The notes: generated by a model from the letters alone, not told the origin. Shown: positions 25,056 through 33,761, numbered from the stretch's first letter. The stretch: 36,839 nt of DNA from an uncultured Saprospirales bacterium (GCA_937864265.1 CALMIR010000078.1:1-36839); one strand, 5' to 3'. Program-made: numbers and translations.

Positions 25056-26003
25056 ATGAATCCGCAATACAATGCCAACGACTTAGATTTAGCCATTAAT
25101 CCTCAAGTGTTAAAGTCGCTTTTTGCCACCAATAGCTATCGGCATGCGCTGGCCATCGCATATAATTGGGCGCTTATATTTGCCAGCATCCTACTGAGTC
25201 TGGCTTATCCTTACTTTGCAGTGTACCTGTTTTCGGTGATCGTCATTGGGGCGCGCATGCATGCCTTGGCCATTCTGATGCACGATGCCACCCATTTCCG
25301 GTTTTTGAAAAACCGCAAGTGGAACGATTTGATCACCAATGTCGTAACTGCTTATCCCTTGTTTACGACCATTGCGACGTACAGAGAAAACCACTTGCGA
25401 CACCACCGACACCTCAATACGGAGGAAGATCCCGATTGGGTTTCCAAACTGGGCAAGCGCGAATTTCGTTTTCCAAAAACCAAGCGCGAATTTTTACTGA
25501 CGGTCTTTTCCTACTTCTTTTTGATACAGGGGATGAAGGATTCGATCTGGTTTTTCCGCCGTTTCGCTTCCGCAAAAAAAGACACCAGCTGCCGTACGGA
25601 GGACAAAAGACCCCGCATCCTTTTCTTCGCCTTACTCTTGCTGACATTAACGCTGGGAGGCCTTTGGCTCGGTTTTCTATTATTTTGGGTTATCCCTTAT
25701 CTTTCTACTTTCTTCATGTTTCAATACATTCGCAGCGTCGCCGAACATTTTGGAGAGTTGTCCTACGACCATTTGCTAACTTCCACCCGTACCGTTCGGG
25801 TGAATTTTCTAGAGCGGTTTTTCATTGCTCCACACAACGTGGGGTACCATCTGGAGCACCACCTTTATCCAGGCGTACCTTTTTATCACCTACCTCAATT
25901 GCATAAAGTGCTGATGGCCGATGCTGCGTACAGCAATAAAGCGCACATCACGCATGGTTATTTGACAGGCTTGTTGAATGAGTTGTCGGGGATAAATAGC
26001 TGA
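25056..26003 (+). CDS. Membrane fatty acid desaturase family protein
   Basis: A 315-residue membrane protein with the three histidine boxes of the di-iron desaturase/hydroxylase family: HDATH (76-80), HLRHH (113-117) and HLEHH (265-269, in HNVGYHLEHHLYPG), plus an accessory His in SVAEHFGEL (231). Hydrophobic segments lie at about 38-75, 92-108, 147-162 and 185-222, the expected four-helix arrangement with the His boxes on the cytoplasmic face. It would introduce a double bond or hydroxyl into an acyl chain or a lipid-like substrate, using reduced electron carriers. The NVGYHLEHHLYP form is shared by many acyl-lipid desaturases and by carotenoid enzymes, so the substrate is open. It converges on the K+ channel gene, with 12 bases between stops. 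Confidence 0.92.
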   Translation: MNPQYNANDLDLAINPQVLKSLFATNSYRHALAIAYNWALIFASILLSLAYPYFAVYLFSVIVIGARMHALAILMHDATHFRFLKNRKWNDLITNVVTAYPLFTTIATYRENHLRHHRHLNTEEDPDWVSKLGKREFRFPKTKREFLLTVFSYFFLIQGMKDSIWFFRRFASAKKDTSCRTEDKRPRILFFALLLLTLTLGGLWLGFLLFWVIPYLSTFFMFQYIRSVAEHFGELSYDHLLTSTRTVRVNFLERFFIAPHNVGYHLEHHLYPGVPFYHLPQLHKVLMADAAYSNKAHITHGYLTGLLNELSGINS

Positions 26004-26015
26004 CCCGAGAATGGG

Positions 26016-27122
26016 CTATTCCTGCCGTTTCAAATATTCCCGCAAATCCTTCACCTGTTTGCGGCTGCCCAAAGCGATGAAGCTGGAATTTGGCTTCAGC
26101 ACTGTTTGCGGCGTCGGGTTCACTTCATAATGTCCATCGGCGGCTTTATAGCCAATGATATTGATACCCGTTTCCCGCCGGAGGTGCAATTCTTCCAGCG
26201 AGCGCCCTTTACAGCTACTGGGCATATCCTCATAGCGCAGTTCTTCAAAGGCGATGTCCGACTGGTATTCGTTGGTAATAAAAGAAAAAAACTCAACCGC
26301 GCCGGGTTTGCTGATGATGGCTGCCATATAGAAACCGCCTATTTGTTCGGGCATTACCACATGGTTGGCACCTGCCATTAGCAATTTTTTTTGTGATTTC
26401 GGGTCTTTGGCCCTGCTGATGATCGTGAGCTTATTGTTCAACTGCCGGGCAGACAATACGATAAACAAATTGTCGGAATCATCGGGCAAGGCGCTGACCA
26501 GCGCTTCGGCTTGATGAATACCTGCCTGAACCAGTGCTTCATCGTGCGTAGCATCGTCCTGAATGTAAAGCATTCTTTGATGACTGGTTTGTATCTGCTC
26601 AATTTTGGCAGCATCCTGTTCTATGATCACAAAAGGCACCTGATGCTTGTGTAAATGCTCAGATATTTCGCGTCCATACTTGCCATATCCGCAAACGATG
26701 ACATGGTTTTCCATTTTTTTAATTGATGCATTGATGAAATTAAGGTGCATTTTCTTAAAAATTTCTCCCTGCACGACATAGTAAGAAAATACAGCCAAGG
26801 CATAGGCAATGACTCCAATATTGATAAAAATATAAATTGAAGTAAAAATACGGCCATAATCGCTCAACACTTGCACTTCCGTAAAACCTACGGTCGAAAT
26901 AGTAATCATGGCCATATAAAAGGCCTCGATCAAAGAATAGCCTTCAATATACCAATACCCCAGTATGCCCAGCAATATCGTGCCTACAAAAAGTGCCATT
27001 GCCAAGCGCATACTCAAGAAGGACGAAGGTACGGTGAAGCCGTTCCAGGCTTTGATAGACCACTTCATAAAGCAGGGTTCTCTTGTCGGCGTATTGAAAT
27101 GCCGCGTAGGATGATACTTCAT
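26016..27122 (-). CDS. Potassium channel protein with RCK (TrkA-N and TrkA-C) domains
   Basis: A two-transmembrane K+ channel subunit of 368 residues. The start is uncertain, since in-frame ATGs also occur at 27068 (MKWSIKAW) and further in. TM1 is about 38-57, the pore helix and filter are TISTVGFTE (74-82), and TM2 is about 92-115. The filter reads TVGFTE where most channels have TVGYGD or TVGFGE. An RCK domain starts at about 140 with the nucleotide-binding motif VIVCGYGKYG (141-150), and a TrkA-C ligand-binding domain fills about 280-368. The subunit would form a tetramer with a cytoplasmic gating ring, controlling K+ flow in response to a ligand such as Ca2+, NAD(H) or a cyclic dinucleotide. 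The ligand is not determinable here. Confidence 0.92.
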   Translation of the reverse strand: MKYHPTRHFNTPTREPCFMKWSIKAWNGFTVPSSFLSMRLAMALFVGTILLGILGYWYIEGYSLIEAFYMAMITISTVGFTEVQVLSDYGRIFTSIYIFINIGVIAYALAVFSYYVVQGEIFKKMHLNFINASIKKMENHVIVCGYGKYGREISEHLHKHQVPFVIIEQDAAKIEQIQTSHQRMLYIQDDATHDEALVQAGIHQAEALVSALPDDSDNLFIVLSARQLNNKLTIISRAKDPKSQKKLLMAGANHVVMPEQIGGFYMAAIISKPGAVEFFSFITNEYQSDIAFEELRYEDMPSSCKGRSLEELHLRRETGINIIGYKAADGHYEVNPTPQTVLKPNSSFIALGSRKQVKDLREYLKRQE

Positions 27123-27217
27123 CTGGAATAATCCGAAAAGTAGGCAATTCCAATGAAATTTCTACCCGACTTTGGAGAAAAGTGTCAAATAGGAGGGTAA
27201 AAAAATACGATATAATT

Positions 27218-27255
27218 ACTAAACCTGCGGGGTATTCCTACCCAACAGGTTTAGT
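27218..27255 (-). terminator. Terminator-like hairpin after the DoxX-like gene
   Basis: Arms actaaacctg (27218-27227) and caggtttagt (27246-27255) are perfect 10-bp inverted repeats, and an inner stem gggta/taccc pairs inside (27230-27234, 27239-27243). On the minus strand it begins 14 bases after the DoxX-like stop and a T-rich run follows about 10 bases further on. Confidence 0.65.
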
Positions 27256-27268
27256 AAGCATAAGTCCG

Positions 27269-27637
27269 TTAGCCAATAACGGCGTTATCTTTGGCAACGT
27301 GACGCGCATACATCCAAGCGCCACCGGCCATCGATAGGTCTTTTAAAACCATGGTAGTGGATAGTTGATTGCCGTCCATGGCGCCGGGCAAATGGAGGAT
27401 AAGCACGAAAAGAATCAGCATCACCCCCAGCAAAGCAGTTGCCAATTTATCCATTTTGCCAATAAAGATGCTCACGGCTGCTGCAATAAGCGCCGCCCCA
27501 GTTATGTACACCATAATTTCGCCACCCGGAGGATTCATCGCCTCCGCCATTCCTTTGGCATTCATAAAATGGAAGAGCCCGAAAACTAGAAAAGGTAAGG
27601 CAAATAGCCATTTTCCAAGTCCAAGAATTGCATTCAT
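27269..27637 (-). CDS. DoxX-like small membrane protein
   Basis: From the ATG at 27637 the protein has 122 residues with four hydrophobic segments: LGKWLFALPFLVFGLFHF, IMVYITGAALIAAAVSIFI, ATALLGVMLILFVLILHL, and a final MAGGAWMYARHV. The opening, GLGKWLFALPFLVFGLFHFM, is the typical first helix of the DoxX/DoxD family. A longer frame to 27697 adds an aromatic, non-family N-terminus and is rejected. DoxX-like proteins are integral inner-membrane proteins linked to redox or thiol stress in several bacteria, although their reaction is mostly unknown. A terminator-like hairpin follows, so it is probably a single-gene unit. Confidence 0.85.
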   Translation of the reverse strand: MNAILGLGKWLFALPFLVFGLFHFMNAKGMAEAMNPPGGEIMVYITGAALIAAAVSIFIGKMDKLATALLGVMLILFVLILHLPGAMDGNQLSTTMVLKDLSMAGGAWMYARHVAKDNAVIG

Positions 27638-28033
27638 AATCTCATTTTTTAGTTGGTTATCAATAAAAAAAAAATACGTGCAACGATAGCTGTCCAAATG
27701 GAGCTATAGAAAAAATAAACGTGTATCCGCGAGTTTGGGCAAGAATAAATGCGGGTGGGATTATCGTACAAATGTAAGTACAATTGTTGTATGTTTTAGA
27801 AATAAAATTTACAAATATCAGTTGTTGTAAAAATAAAATTGGACAATTGTTGCTAAAGCCAATTATTATACTTTTAATTCAATGATGAATGAAATATCAA
27901 GCACAGACCCTTGCAAATTATACCCGCACCAACAAAACAGAAATACTTGGAACTTTTTCAATAGGAATTGTTTTGTAAAGCAGGCAGCTTATTTTTGTAT
28001 TTTGAGCATCATTTTGACAACCCAACCCAATTT
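27638..28033. other. AT-rich promoter region between the DoxX-like gene and hflX
   Basis: This 396-base divergent region has no credible gene. It holds two copies of acaattgttg (27780-27789 and 27843-27852), each followed or preceded by runs such as aaataaaatt, which suggest a degenerate direct repeat of about 60 bases. The hflX promoter lies at its right end. Confidence 0.5.
27968..27997 (+). promoter_or_regulatory. Candidate hflX promoter
   Basis: TTG at 27968-27970 and TATTTTTG at 27990-27997 are separated by exactly 19 bases, matching the Bacteroidota sigma consensus (TTG-N19-TAnnTTTG). The predicted start of transcription is near 28004, which argues that the upstream in-frame TTG at 27968 is not the translation start and that the ATG at 28034 is. 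Confidence 0.6.
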
Positions 28034-29248
28034 ATGGCAAAAGACTGGAACGTAGGAGAGAAAGAGAAAAAAGGCATTTTAAAAGAAAAAGAACAGGCCG
28101 TGTTGGTCGGATTGATCCACCAAGACCAAAGCGAAGCCATGGTACAGGAATACCTGGATGAACTGGAATTTCTGGCGCTGACCGCTGGCGCTGTGACCGT
28201 AAAGCGCTTTGTTCAAAAATTGCCCCACCCCGACAAACGCACCTTTGTGGGCAAAGGCAAATTGGAAGAAATTGAAGCGTTTGTACAAGAAAACCCCGCC
28301 ATCACTATGGTCATATTTGACGACGACCTCAGTGGCAAACAAGTGAATATCCTGGAAGAGCAACTAAAGGTCAAAATCATAGACCGCACAACGCTGATCT
28401 TGGACATCTTTGCCGGAAGGGCTCAAACCGCTCAAGCTAAAACACAAGTCGAGCTGGCACAAATGCAGTATCTGCTGCCCCGTTTGCGCGGTTTGTGGAC
28501 GCACTTGGAGCGACAGCGCGGGGGTATTGGCATGCGCGGCCCTGGTGAAAAAGAGATCGAGACCGACCGCCGTATCGTCCGGGAAAAGATCAGTTTCCTC
28601 AAGAAAAAGTTGGAAAAAATCGACCTGCAAAATGAAACCCAACGCAAGCAGCGAGGCGAATTGATTCGCGTTTCATTGGTCGGATACACGAATGTCGGAA
28701 AGTCCACCCTGATGAACCTGCTGAGCAAGTCTGACGTTTTTGCGGAAGATAAACTGTTTGCTACACTGGATACGACCGTCCGTAAAATTGTTTTTGGCAA
28801 TATGCCCTTCCTCTTGTCCGATACGGTTGGATTTATCCGCAAATTGCCTCACCATCTGGTAGAAAGCTTCAAATCGACCCTCGACGAAGTGCGGGAAAGC
28901 GATATTTTACTGCACGTGGTGGATATTGCCCACCCGCAGCACGAAGATCAAATTCGTACCGTGGACAGCATTTTACAGGAAATAGGCGCTCTTGATAAGC
29001 CCACTTTGCTGGTCTTTAATAAAATGGATCGCTATCGCGAAATGCATTACGACGCCTATATAGATGAGGAAGCCCGTCAGGAAATCGAGGAAGGTATCAA
29101 AGGCAACCTAAAGCACAACTTCGACTACGACATGGCATTTATTTCGGCGCAGACCAAGGAAAATGTTGAAGAATTGCGTCAAAAAATGTACGATATGGTA
29201 CGCGAACAATATTTGGTGCGTTATCCTTATCAGGCCAAACATTGGTAA
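28034..29248 (+). CDS. hflX: GTPase HflX
   Basis: A ribosome-associated GTPase that can split stalled or heat-damaged 70S ribosomes. From the ATG at 28034 it has 404 residues. The N-terminal HflX domain contains ETAGAVTVKRF-like sequence and the strongly conserved GIGMRGPGEKEIETDRR. A coiled linker (VREKISFLKKKLEKI) leads into the G domain, with P-loop GYTNVGKST (217-225), the G3 element DTVGFIRKLPHHLVESF, and G4 NKMD (329-332). A short C-terminal extension follows. The M29 aminopeptidase gene starts 10 bases after the stop, so the two probably share a message. A good promoter lies 37 bases upstream of the ATG. Confidence 0.96.
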   Translation: MAKDWNVGEKEKKGILKEKEQAVLVGLIHQDQSEAMVQEYLDELEFLALTAGAVTVKRFVQKLPHPDKRTFVGKGKLEEIEAFVQENPAITMVIFDDDLSGKQVNILEEQLKVKIIDRTTLILDIFAGRAQTAQAKTQVELAQMQYLLPRLRGLWTHLERQRGGIGMRGPGEKEIETDRRIVREKISFLKKKLEKIDLQNETQRKQRGELIRVSLVGYTNVGKSTLMNLLSKSDVFAEDKLFATLDTTVRKIVFGNMPFLLSDTVGFIRKLPHHLVESFKSTLDEVRESDILLHVVDIAHPQHEDQIRTVDSILQEIGALDKPTLLVFNKMDRYREMHYDAYIDEEARQEIEEGIKGNLKHNFDYDMAFISAQTKENVEELRQKMYDMVREQYLVRYPYQAKHW

Positions 29249-29258
29249 AACCTGCAAT

Positions 29259-30362
29259 ATGAAAAGTATTCTCGAAAAATACGCGCAACTCCTCGTGCAC
29301 TATTGCCTGGATATACAAGAAGGAGAACGTTTGCTCATCGAAAGTACCACCTTGGCAGAACCCCTGGTTAGGGAAGTGTACAAATCTGCCCTGGAAGCGG
29401 GCGCCCTCATCGAAGTAGCACTCGACTTTCAGGATAGAAACCGCCTGCTGCTGACTCTAGGGCGGGAATCCCAGCTCGAATACGTGCCTTTGCTTTACCA
29501 AACGGCGATGGCCTCTTTTGATGCTTATCTGTACATCCGGGCGCCCTACAACCTGCGAGAAGATCAACACGTGGATGCAGAAAAGCGCAGTATTCGACAC
29601 CAGGCGCTGAAACCGACCCAAGCCCTATATTTTGAGCGCACAGCTACCCGCGCCTTGAAGCGCAACTTGTGCCAATACCCCACGCTGGCCGCCGCACAAG
29701 AAGCCGGACTCTCCCTGGATGAATACGAAAACTTTGTATTCCATGCCTGTAAACTGTTCGATGAAGACCCTAAACAGAGCTGGCTCGAAGTACGCCAACA
29801 ACAGCAACAGATAGTGGACTATTTGATGCGCAAAGAAAGCATCCGTTACGTGAGTACAGATACCGATCTCCAATTCAGCACCAAAGGACGTACCTGGATC
29901 AATTCGGATGGGCAAACCAATATGCCTTCCGGCGAAGTATATACCTCGCCTGTTGAAGATTCCGTGAACGGCACAATCTATTTTTCTTTTCCCGCCCTTT
30001 ACATGGGGCATGAAGTGGAAGACGTTAGGCTATGGGTCAAGGATGGCTATATCGAAAAATGGGAAGCACGCCGTGGACAAGAATTTTTGGACAAAATTTT
30101 TCAAATGGAGGGTACCCGCCGATTTGGCGAAGCCGCCATTGGCACCAACTACAACATCCGGCAAATGACCAAAAATATCCTCTTTGACGAAAAAATCGGA
30201 GGAACCGTCCACTTAGCCATCGGCCAATCGTATTTACAGGCAGGGGGCAAAAACCAATCCGCGGTGCATTGGGATATGATCACCGATATGACCAAAGAGG
30301 GGCAAATTTTTGCAGATGGCGAAAAATGCTACGAGAATGGACGTTTCTTGTTTTTGGATTAA
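29259..30362 (+). CDS. M29 family aminopeptidase (AmpS/thermophilic aminopeptidase type)
   Basis: A metallo-aminopeptidase that removes N-terminal residues from peptides in the cytoplasm. From the ATG at 29259 it has 367 residues and starts MKSILEKYAQLLVHYCLDIQ, the usual N-terminus. A longer frame reaches back into hflX and is rejected. Likely metal ligands and active-site residues, by family pattern, are E226 in PSGEVYTSP, E291 in FGEAAIGTN, H318 in TVHLAIGQS, and H337 and D339 in SAVHWDM. The N-terminal domain also has the family sequence QEGERLLIESTTLAEPLVREV. It is slightly shorter than the about 410-residue thermophilic enzymes. It follows hflX by 10 bases. Confidence 0.92.
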   Translation: MKSILEKYAQLLVHYCLDIQEGERLLIESTTLAEPLVREVYKSALEAGALIEVALDFQDRNRLLLTLGRESQLEYVPLLYQTAMASFDAYLYIRAPYNLREDQHVDAEKRSIRHQALKPTQALYFERTATRALKRNLCQYPTLAAAQEAGLSLDEYENFVFHACKLFDEDPKQSWLEVRQQQQQIVDYLMRKESIRYVSTDTDLQFSTKGRTWINSDGQTNMPSGEVYTSPVEDSVNGTIYFSFPALYMGHEVEDVRLWVKDGYIEKWEARRGQEFLDKIFQMEGTRRFGEAAIGTNYNIRQMTKNILFDEKIGGTVHLAIGQSYLQAGGKNQSAVHWDMITDMTKEGQIFADGEKCYENGRFLFLD

Positions 30363-30637
30363 ACTATAATTCTGTTTTTGAGTTTCCAATTACAGAAGAA
30401 GCAGCGAAAAGAAGCTCATCATGCTCTTTTCCTGATACAACGCTGCATAGAAGTAGCTTTTAATTAAATTCTGTGCAGCAAAAATGAGTAGGAATTAATT
30501 TTTCTACATAAATTGCGGTTTGAAAAATGACCCAACCAAATGAATTACCCCATAAACTGGAAAATTACCCTATGAGGGAACAAGTCAAATTAACGTTGAA
30601 AAACATTTGTAAACCAACATTTTAATCTCCTTAAACC

Positions 30638-31372
30638 GTGAACAATAACAACATTGCGTTTTTAGAATTAAAGTATGGCAACATTTACGGAGGTTTCCCC
30701 AACTTTTATGCAATCAGTGAAATCGCGTTCTTGATTTTTGAAGAAGGTTCGAACAAAATTTTTCTGGAAAGCTGGGTTAATAACGCCAACATAGACATTG
30801 TTAGCGTTTTACCTAAGGTAAATGATTTAGGGCACACGATTGGGCGTTACAAAGAGGTGATCAACCTCAAAACACAGCGACGCAAACCTTTCAGTGAAGA
30901 ATTTCGGCTTGACGAGCGTCAGTTGACGTTCTCTTTTAACCAACTACGGCCGGCTAAAATGCAGATCAAAGGCTTTTTGTTGAAAGTGATGAAGAAGTAT
31001 CGCTTCCACGAAATCATCACCTTCGATGGCAGGCGGGATGTATTTCTTTGCGAACGCGCTGGTGTCAATTTTGACCGCTACAACGTCATTGATTTGCAGA
31101 AAGACCTGAATAAAGAAACAGACTATCTGTTTTCTTTAAACAAGTTGGCGGTAGTCATCAATTTTGAGCACGACCGCAGTTACCTGCGTACCCACAATCT
31201 GGAATATTGGCTGCACCCCATTGCCAGCCGTCAGATTGTTCCCAAATCAGCCGCCTACGATGCCGTCCGCTTAATGATGGTACACAATGAACACCGCTAC
31301 CACCGGGATGACTTTTTGTTGAAAGCGGCGCTGATCTTGAACAAAATTCAGAATTCTAAGCAACAACAATAA
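30638..31372 (+). CDS. Unknown protein resembling a DEDD exonuclease fold with altered catalytic positions
   Basis: A 244-residue soluble protein without a signal peptide. I do not recognise it as a named family, but its layout follows the RNase T/DEDDh exonuclease fold. An N-terminal strand FLELKYG (8-14) sits where these enzymes have DxE, then AISEIAFLIFEE. A middle block IITFDGRRDVFLCERAGVNF (127-146) is followed by DL (152-153). A later region HPIASRQIVPKSAAYDAVRL contains K203 and D208 with the spacing of the HxxxxD motif. If so, position 12 is Lys instead of Glu, and position 203 is Lys instead of His. D134 and D208 remain. It may be a non-catalytic nucleic-acid-binding relative. The gene stands alone and ends before a strong terminator. 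The fold call is an inference by eye. Confidence 0.75.
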   Translation: MNNNNIAFLELKYGNIYGGFPNFYAISEIAFLIFEEGSNKIFLESWVNNANIDIVSVLPKVNDLGHTIGRYKEVINLKTQRRKPFSEEFRLDERQLTFSFNQLRPAKMQIKGFLLKVMKKYRFHEIITFDGRRDVFLCERAGVNFDRYNVIDLQKDLNKETDYLFSLNKLAVVINFEHDRSYLRTHNLEYWLHPIASRQIVPKSAAYDAVRLMMVHNEHRYHRDDFLLKAALILNKIQNSKQQQ

Positions 31373-31393
31373 GGCTTTTGGCCTAATTCATAT

Positions 31394-31430
31394 AAAAGGG
31401 GAAACTTCCACTTAGGCGGTTTCCCCTTTT
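31394..31430 (+). terminator. Intrinsic terminator between the 30638 gene and the carbonic anhydrase gene
   Basis: aaaaggggaaac (31394-31405) and gtttcccctttt (31419-31430) form a perfect 12-bp stem with a 13-base loop, followed by ctgttttt. On the other strand an A-run becomes a T-run, so it can serve the converging carbonic anhydrase gene too. Confidence 0.85.
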
Positions 31431-31448
31431 CTGTTTTTCCTTTTCTGC

Positions 31449-31967
31449 TCATGGCTCTCTGAACCAATCGGCATACATGACATAATTATTGGCTATCCGC
31501 TCGATGGTGTCTTTGAACGTTTCCGGGCTGAGGGCCTTCACTTTTTTAGCAGGTACACCAGCATAAATATGGCCGGACTCCAAATGGCTGTTTTCCAATA
31601 CAACCGCTCCGGCAGCAATGAGCACATACTCCTCTACCAGCGCATGATCCATGACGATGGCGCCCATGCCCACTAATATGTTGTCTTTCAGCGTACAGCC
31701 ATGCACGATCGCGTTGTGCCCGATAGATACATTATTGCCGATATTGGTAGGTGCTTTCTGGTAGGTGCAGTGGATGATGGCGCCATCTTGCACATTCACT
31801 TTGTTGCCCATGCGGATGTAATGCACGTCGCCGCGTACCACTGCGTTGAACCATACGCTGCAATCATCGCCCATCTCTACATCCCCTACAATGGTCGCAT
31901 TTTCGGCCAGGTAGCAATTTTTACCAAATTTTGGGGCTACCCCCTTCACACTTTTGATTAAAGCCAT
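31449..31967 (-). CDS. Gamma-carbonic anhydrase family protein
   Basis: A left-handed beta-helix protein of 172 residues from the ATG at 31967; a further ATG at 31988 in the same frame adds seven residues and is less likely. The hexapeptide-repeat pattern runs through about 15-140, with strands such as ATIVGDVEMGDDCSVWFNAV. The three expected zinc ligands are H66 (DGAIIHC), H84 and H89 (IGHNAIVHGC), the spacing of gamma-class carbonic anhydrases. The C-terminal helix includes YVMYADWFRE. It would be a trimeric cytoplasmic enzyme for CO2 hydration or a related small-molecule transfer; several family members are not active carbonic anhydrases. It is divergent from sufS with 56 bases between starts. 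Confidence 0.92.
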   Translation of the reverse strand: MALIKSVKGVAPKFGKNCYLAENATIVGDVEMGDDCSVWFNAVVRGDVHYIRMGNKVNVQDGAIIHCTYQKAPTNIGNNVSIGHNAIVHGCTLKDNILVGMGAIVMDHALVEEYVLIAAGAVVLENSHLESGHIYAGVPAKKVKALSPETFKDTIERIANNYVMYADWFREP

Positions 31968-31995
31968 TTTATTAGATTTAAAGGTCAAATAACGC

Positions 31996-32003
31996 TAGTT
32001 TTG
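31996..32003 (+). promoter_or_regulatory. Candidate -7 element for sufS
   Basis: TAGTTTTG fits TAnnTTTG and lies 20 bases before the sufS ATG. The -33 region is not convincing, so this is a weak call. Confidence 0.35.
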
Positions 32004-32023
32004 TTCAGAATATCAACTGTACC

Positions 32024-33232
32024 ATGCTTGCACCCGAACAGATACGCCGCGAATTTCCCCTATTCCAGCACCATCCAGAGCTGGTGTATCTCGATAATGC
32101 AGCTACTACACAGAAACCATCGAATGTCATAGAAGGCATACGCGGTTTTTATGAAAAAGACTACGGCACGGTACATCGAGGACTCTACGATTTGGCAGGC
32201 AGCGCTTCCGCTCGCTATGAGGCAGTGCGGCAAAAAGTGGTAACTTATGTAGGGATGAAAGATGCGCGGCAGGTCGTTTTCACCAGTGGCGCTACCGCAG
32301 CGATTAACCTAGTGGCCCATTCCTATTTGATGCCTCGTTTGAAGAAAGGCGATGAAATACTTATCTCTGCTTTGGAGCACCATGCCAATTGGATTCCCTG
32401 GCAGCAAATTGGCCATAAAACGGGTGCTCAACTGCGCATCATCCCCTTGGACAAAGCGGGGAATCTATCGTTTTCTGCCTTTCGGCAAATGCTAAACGCC
32501 CAGACCAAGCTGTTGGCCATTACCCATATTTCTAATGTATTGGGAACCATCAACCCCGTACCTGACATGGTAGAACTGGCCCACCAGCATGGCGTGCCTG
32601 TTTTGGTGGACGGCGCCCAAAGCGCTGCCCATTATCCCATTCATTTGGACGACTGGGGAGTCGATTTTTTTGTTTTTTCTGCACACAAATTGTACGGCCC
32701 TACCGGGTTGGGCGTTTTATGCGCCAAATTTCAGCATTTACAAGAAATGCAGCCTTTATTTACAGGAGGAGCGATGGTGAGGGCGGTCAGTCTCGAACAG
32801 ACCACTTTTGCAGCGCCACCCCAGCGTTTTGAAGCAGGTACGCCCCCTATAGCAGCCGTAATTGGCCTTGGCCATGCACTTGATTTTTTGAATGGGATAG
32901 ACAAAGCTATGGCGCTGGCTCAGCTCAATGACTTAAACCAATATGCTTTAGAATTGCTTTCCAAAATAAATGGCTGGCAGCGTGTGGGACAACCTCATCA
33001 GAGCAGTGCCTTATTTTCATTTGTTCTCGATGGCATCCACCCGCACGATATAGCCACTTTTTTAGCGGCGGCGAACATCGCTGTGAGGGCAGGACACCAC
33101 TGTGCGCAACCCTTGATGCGAGAATTGGATTTGCCCGCTACGACCAGGGTGTCTTTGGCCTTGTATAATACTCGCCAAGATATGGATCGATTAGCAGAAG
33201 CCTTGAAAGAACTCATAAAATTCTGGTCATGA
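32024..33232 (+). CDS. sufS: Cysteine desulfurase SufS
   Basis: A PLP enzyme of 402 residues that takes sulfur from cysteine for Fe-S cluster assembly. The group II (SufS) type is shown by LEHHANWIPW at about 123-132, VDGAQSAAHYPI near 191-202, and the PLP-lysine K222 in FSAHKLYGPTGLGVL. The active-site cysteine C360 lies in RAGHHCAQPLM, without the long loop of the IscS type. It begins MLAPEQIRREFPLFQHHP, as in the family. Its stop overlaps the sufU start by four bases (ATGA), so sulfur donor and scaffold are co-translated. The sufBCD genes are not in the window. Confidence 0.96.
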   Translation: MLAPEQIRREFPLFQHHPELVYLDNAATTQKPSNVIEGIRGFYEKDYGTVHRGLYDLAGSASARYEAVRQKVVTYVGMKDARQVVFTSGATAAINLVAHSYLMPRLKKGDEILISALEHHANWIPWQQIGHKTGAQLRIIPLDKAGNLSFSAFRQMLNAQTKLLAITHISNVLGTINPVPDMVELAHQHGVPVLVDGAQSAAHYPIHLDDWGVDFFVFSAHKLYGPTGLGVLCAKFQHLQEMQPLFTGGAMVRAVSLEQTTFAAPPQRFEAGTPPIAAVIGLGHALDFLNGIDKAMALAQLNDLNQYALELLSKINGWQRVGQPHQSSALFSFVLDGIHPHDIATFLAAANIAVRAGHHCAQPLMRELDLPATTRVSLALYNTRQDMDRLAEALKELIKFWS

Positions 33233-33654
33233 GTGAAAAGCTCAAGCAACTCTATCAAGAACTCATCCTCCAGCACCATCGCCACCCCGTCCATTTTGAA
33301 AAGCGGGAAGATGCCGGGGCCGTGATCGAAGCCTATAATCCCATTTGCGGCGACCGTTTCCAACTCTACCTGGATATGGCCGATGAAAAAATTGCCCGGA
33401 TCAGCTTCTACGGCTACGGCTGTGCCATTTCCAAAGCAGCGACTTCTGTATTGGTTAGCCAAATGGATGGTCAGGGGGTAATTCAGGCAGCCCAAACTAT
33501 CGAGCGATTCCTTCATGCGCTACAATCCACGGAAGAGAATCCTATTTTAGAAAACGAATTGGCGGCATTCCTGCCTGCCCGCCAATTTCCCGAAAGGATG
33601 CAGTGTGTGACTTTAAGCTGGGAAGCCCTAAAAACATTTCTTGCAGGATACTAG
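33229..33654 (+). CDS. sufU: SufU-type Fe-S cluster assembly / sulfur-acceptor protein
   Basis: A 141-residue protein of the NifU/IscU N-terminal family. The three conserved cysteines are C40 in YNPICGDR, C65 in YGYGCAIS, and C126 in RMQCVTLSW, with D42 next to the first. The C-terminal layout and the spacing of the last cysteine fit SufU, which accepts persulfide from SufS in a Zn-dependent exchange. It is not SufE, which has only one such cysteine and a different fold. It overlaps sufS by four bases. It ends in KTFLAGY and is followed by a 7-bp palindrome overlapping the stop (33651-33669). Confidence 0.94.
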   Translation: MSEKLKQLYQELILQHHRHPVHFEKREDAGAVIEAYNPICGDRFQLYLDMADEKIARISFYGYGCAISKAATSVLVSQMDGQGVIQAAQTIERFLHALQSTEENPILENELAAFLPARQFPERMQCVTLSWEALKTFLAGY

Positions 33655-33669
33655 TGCCGACAGCACTAG
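33651..33669. repeat. Small palindrome at the end of sufU
   Basis: ctagtgc-cgaca-gcactag is a perfect 7-bp inverted repeat that includes the sufU stop codon. No T-run follows, so I do not call it a terminator, but it may mark the end of the transcript. Confidence 0.4.
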
Positions 33670-33761
33670 CACCCAACATCCAAGTGTAGCCCCCCGGACA
33701 CTTAGCCTCAATAGTGAAAGTAATGTGACGTTTTTGTGATGTTTACGCGTTAAGAGAGGCA

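Noticed and set aside
33229-33654. Labelling the gene after sufS as sufE
   Set aside because: Three cysteines in NPICGD, GYGCAIS and RMQC, with the Asp after the first, match the IscU/SufU fold, not SufE.
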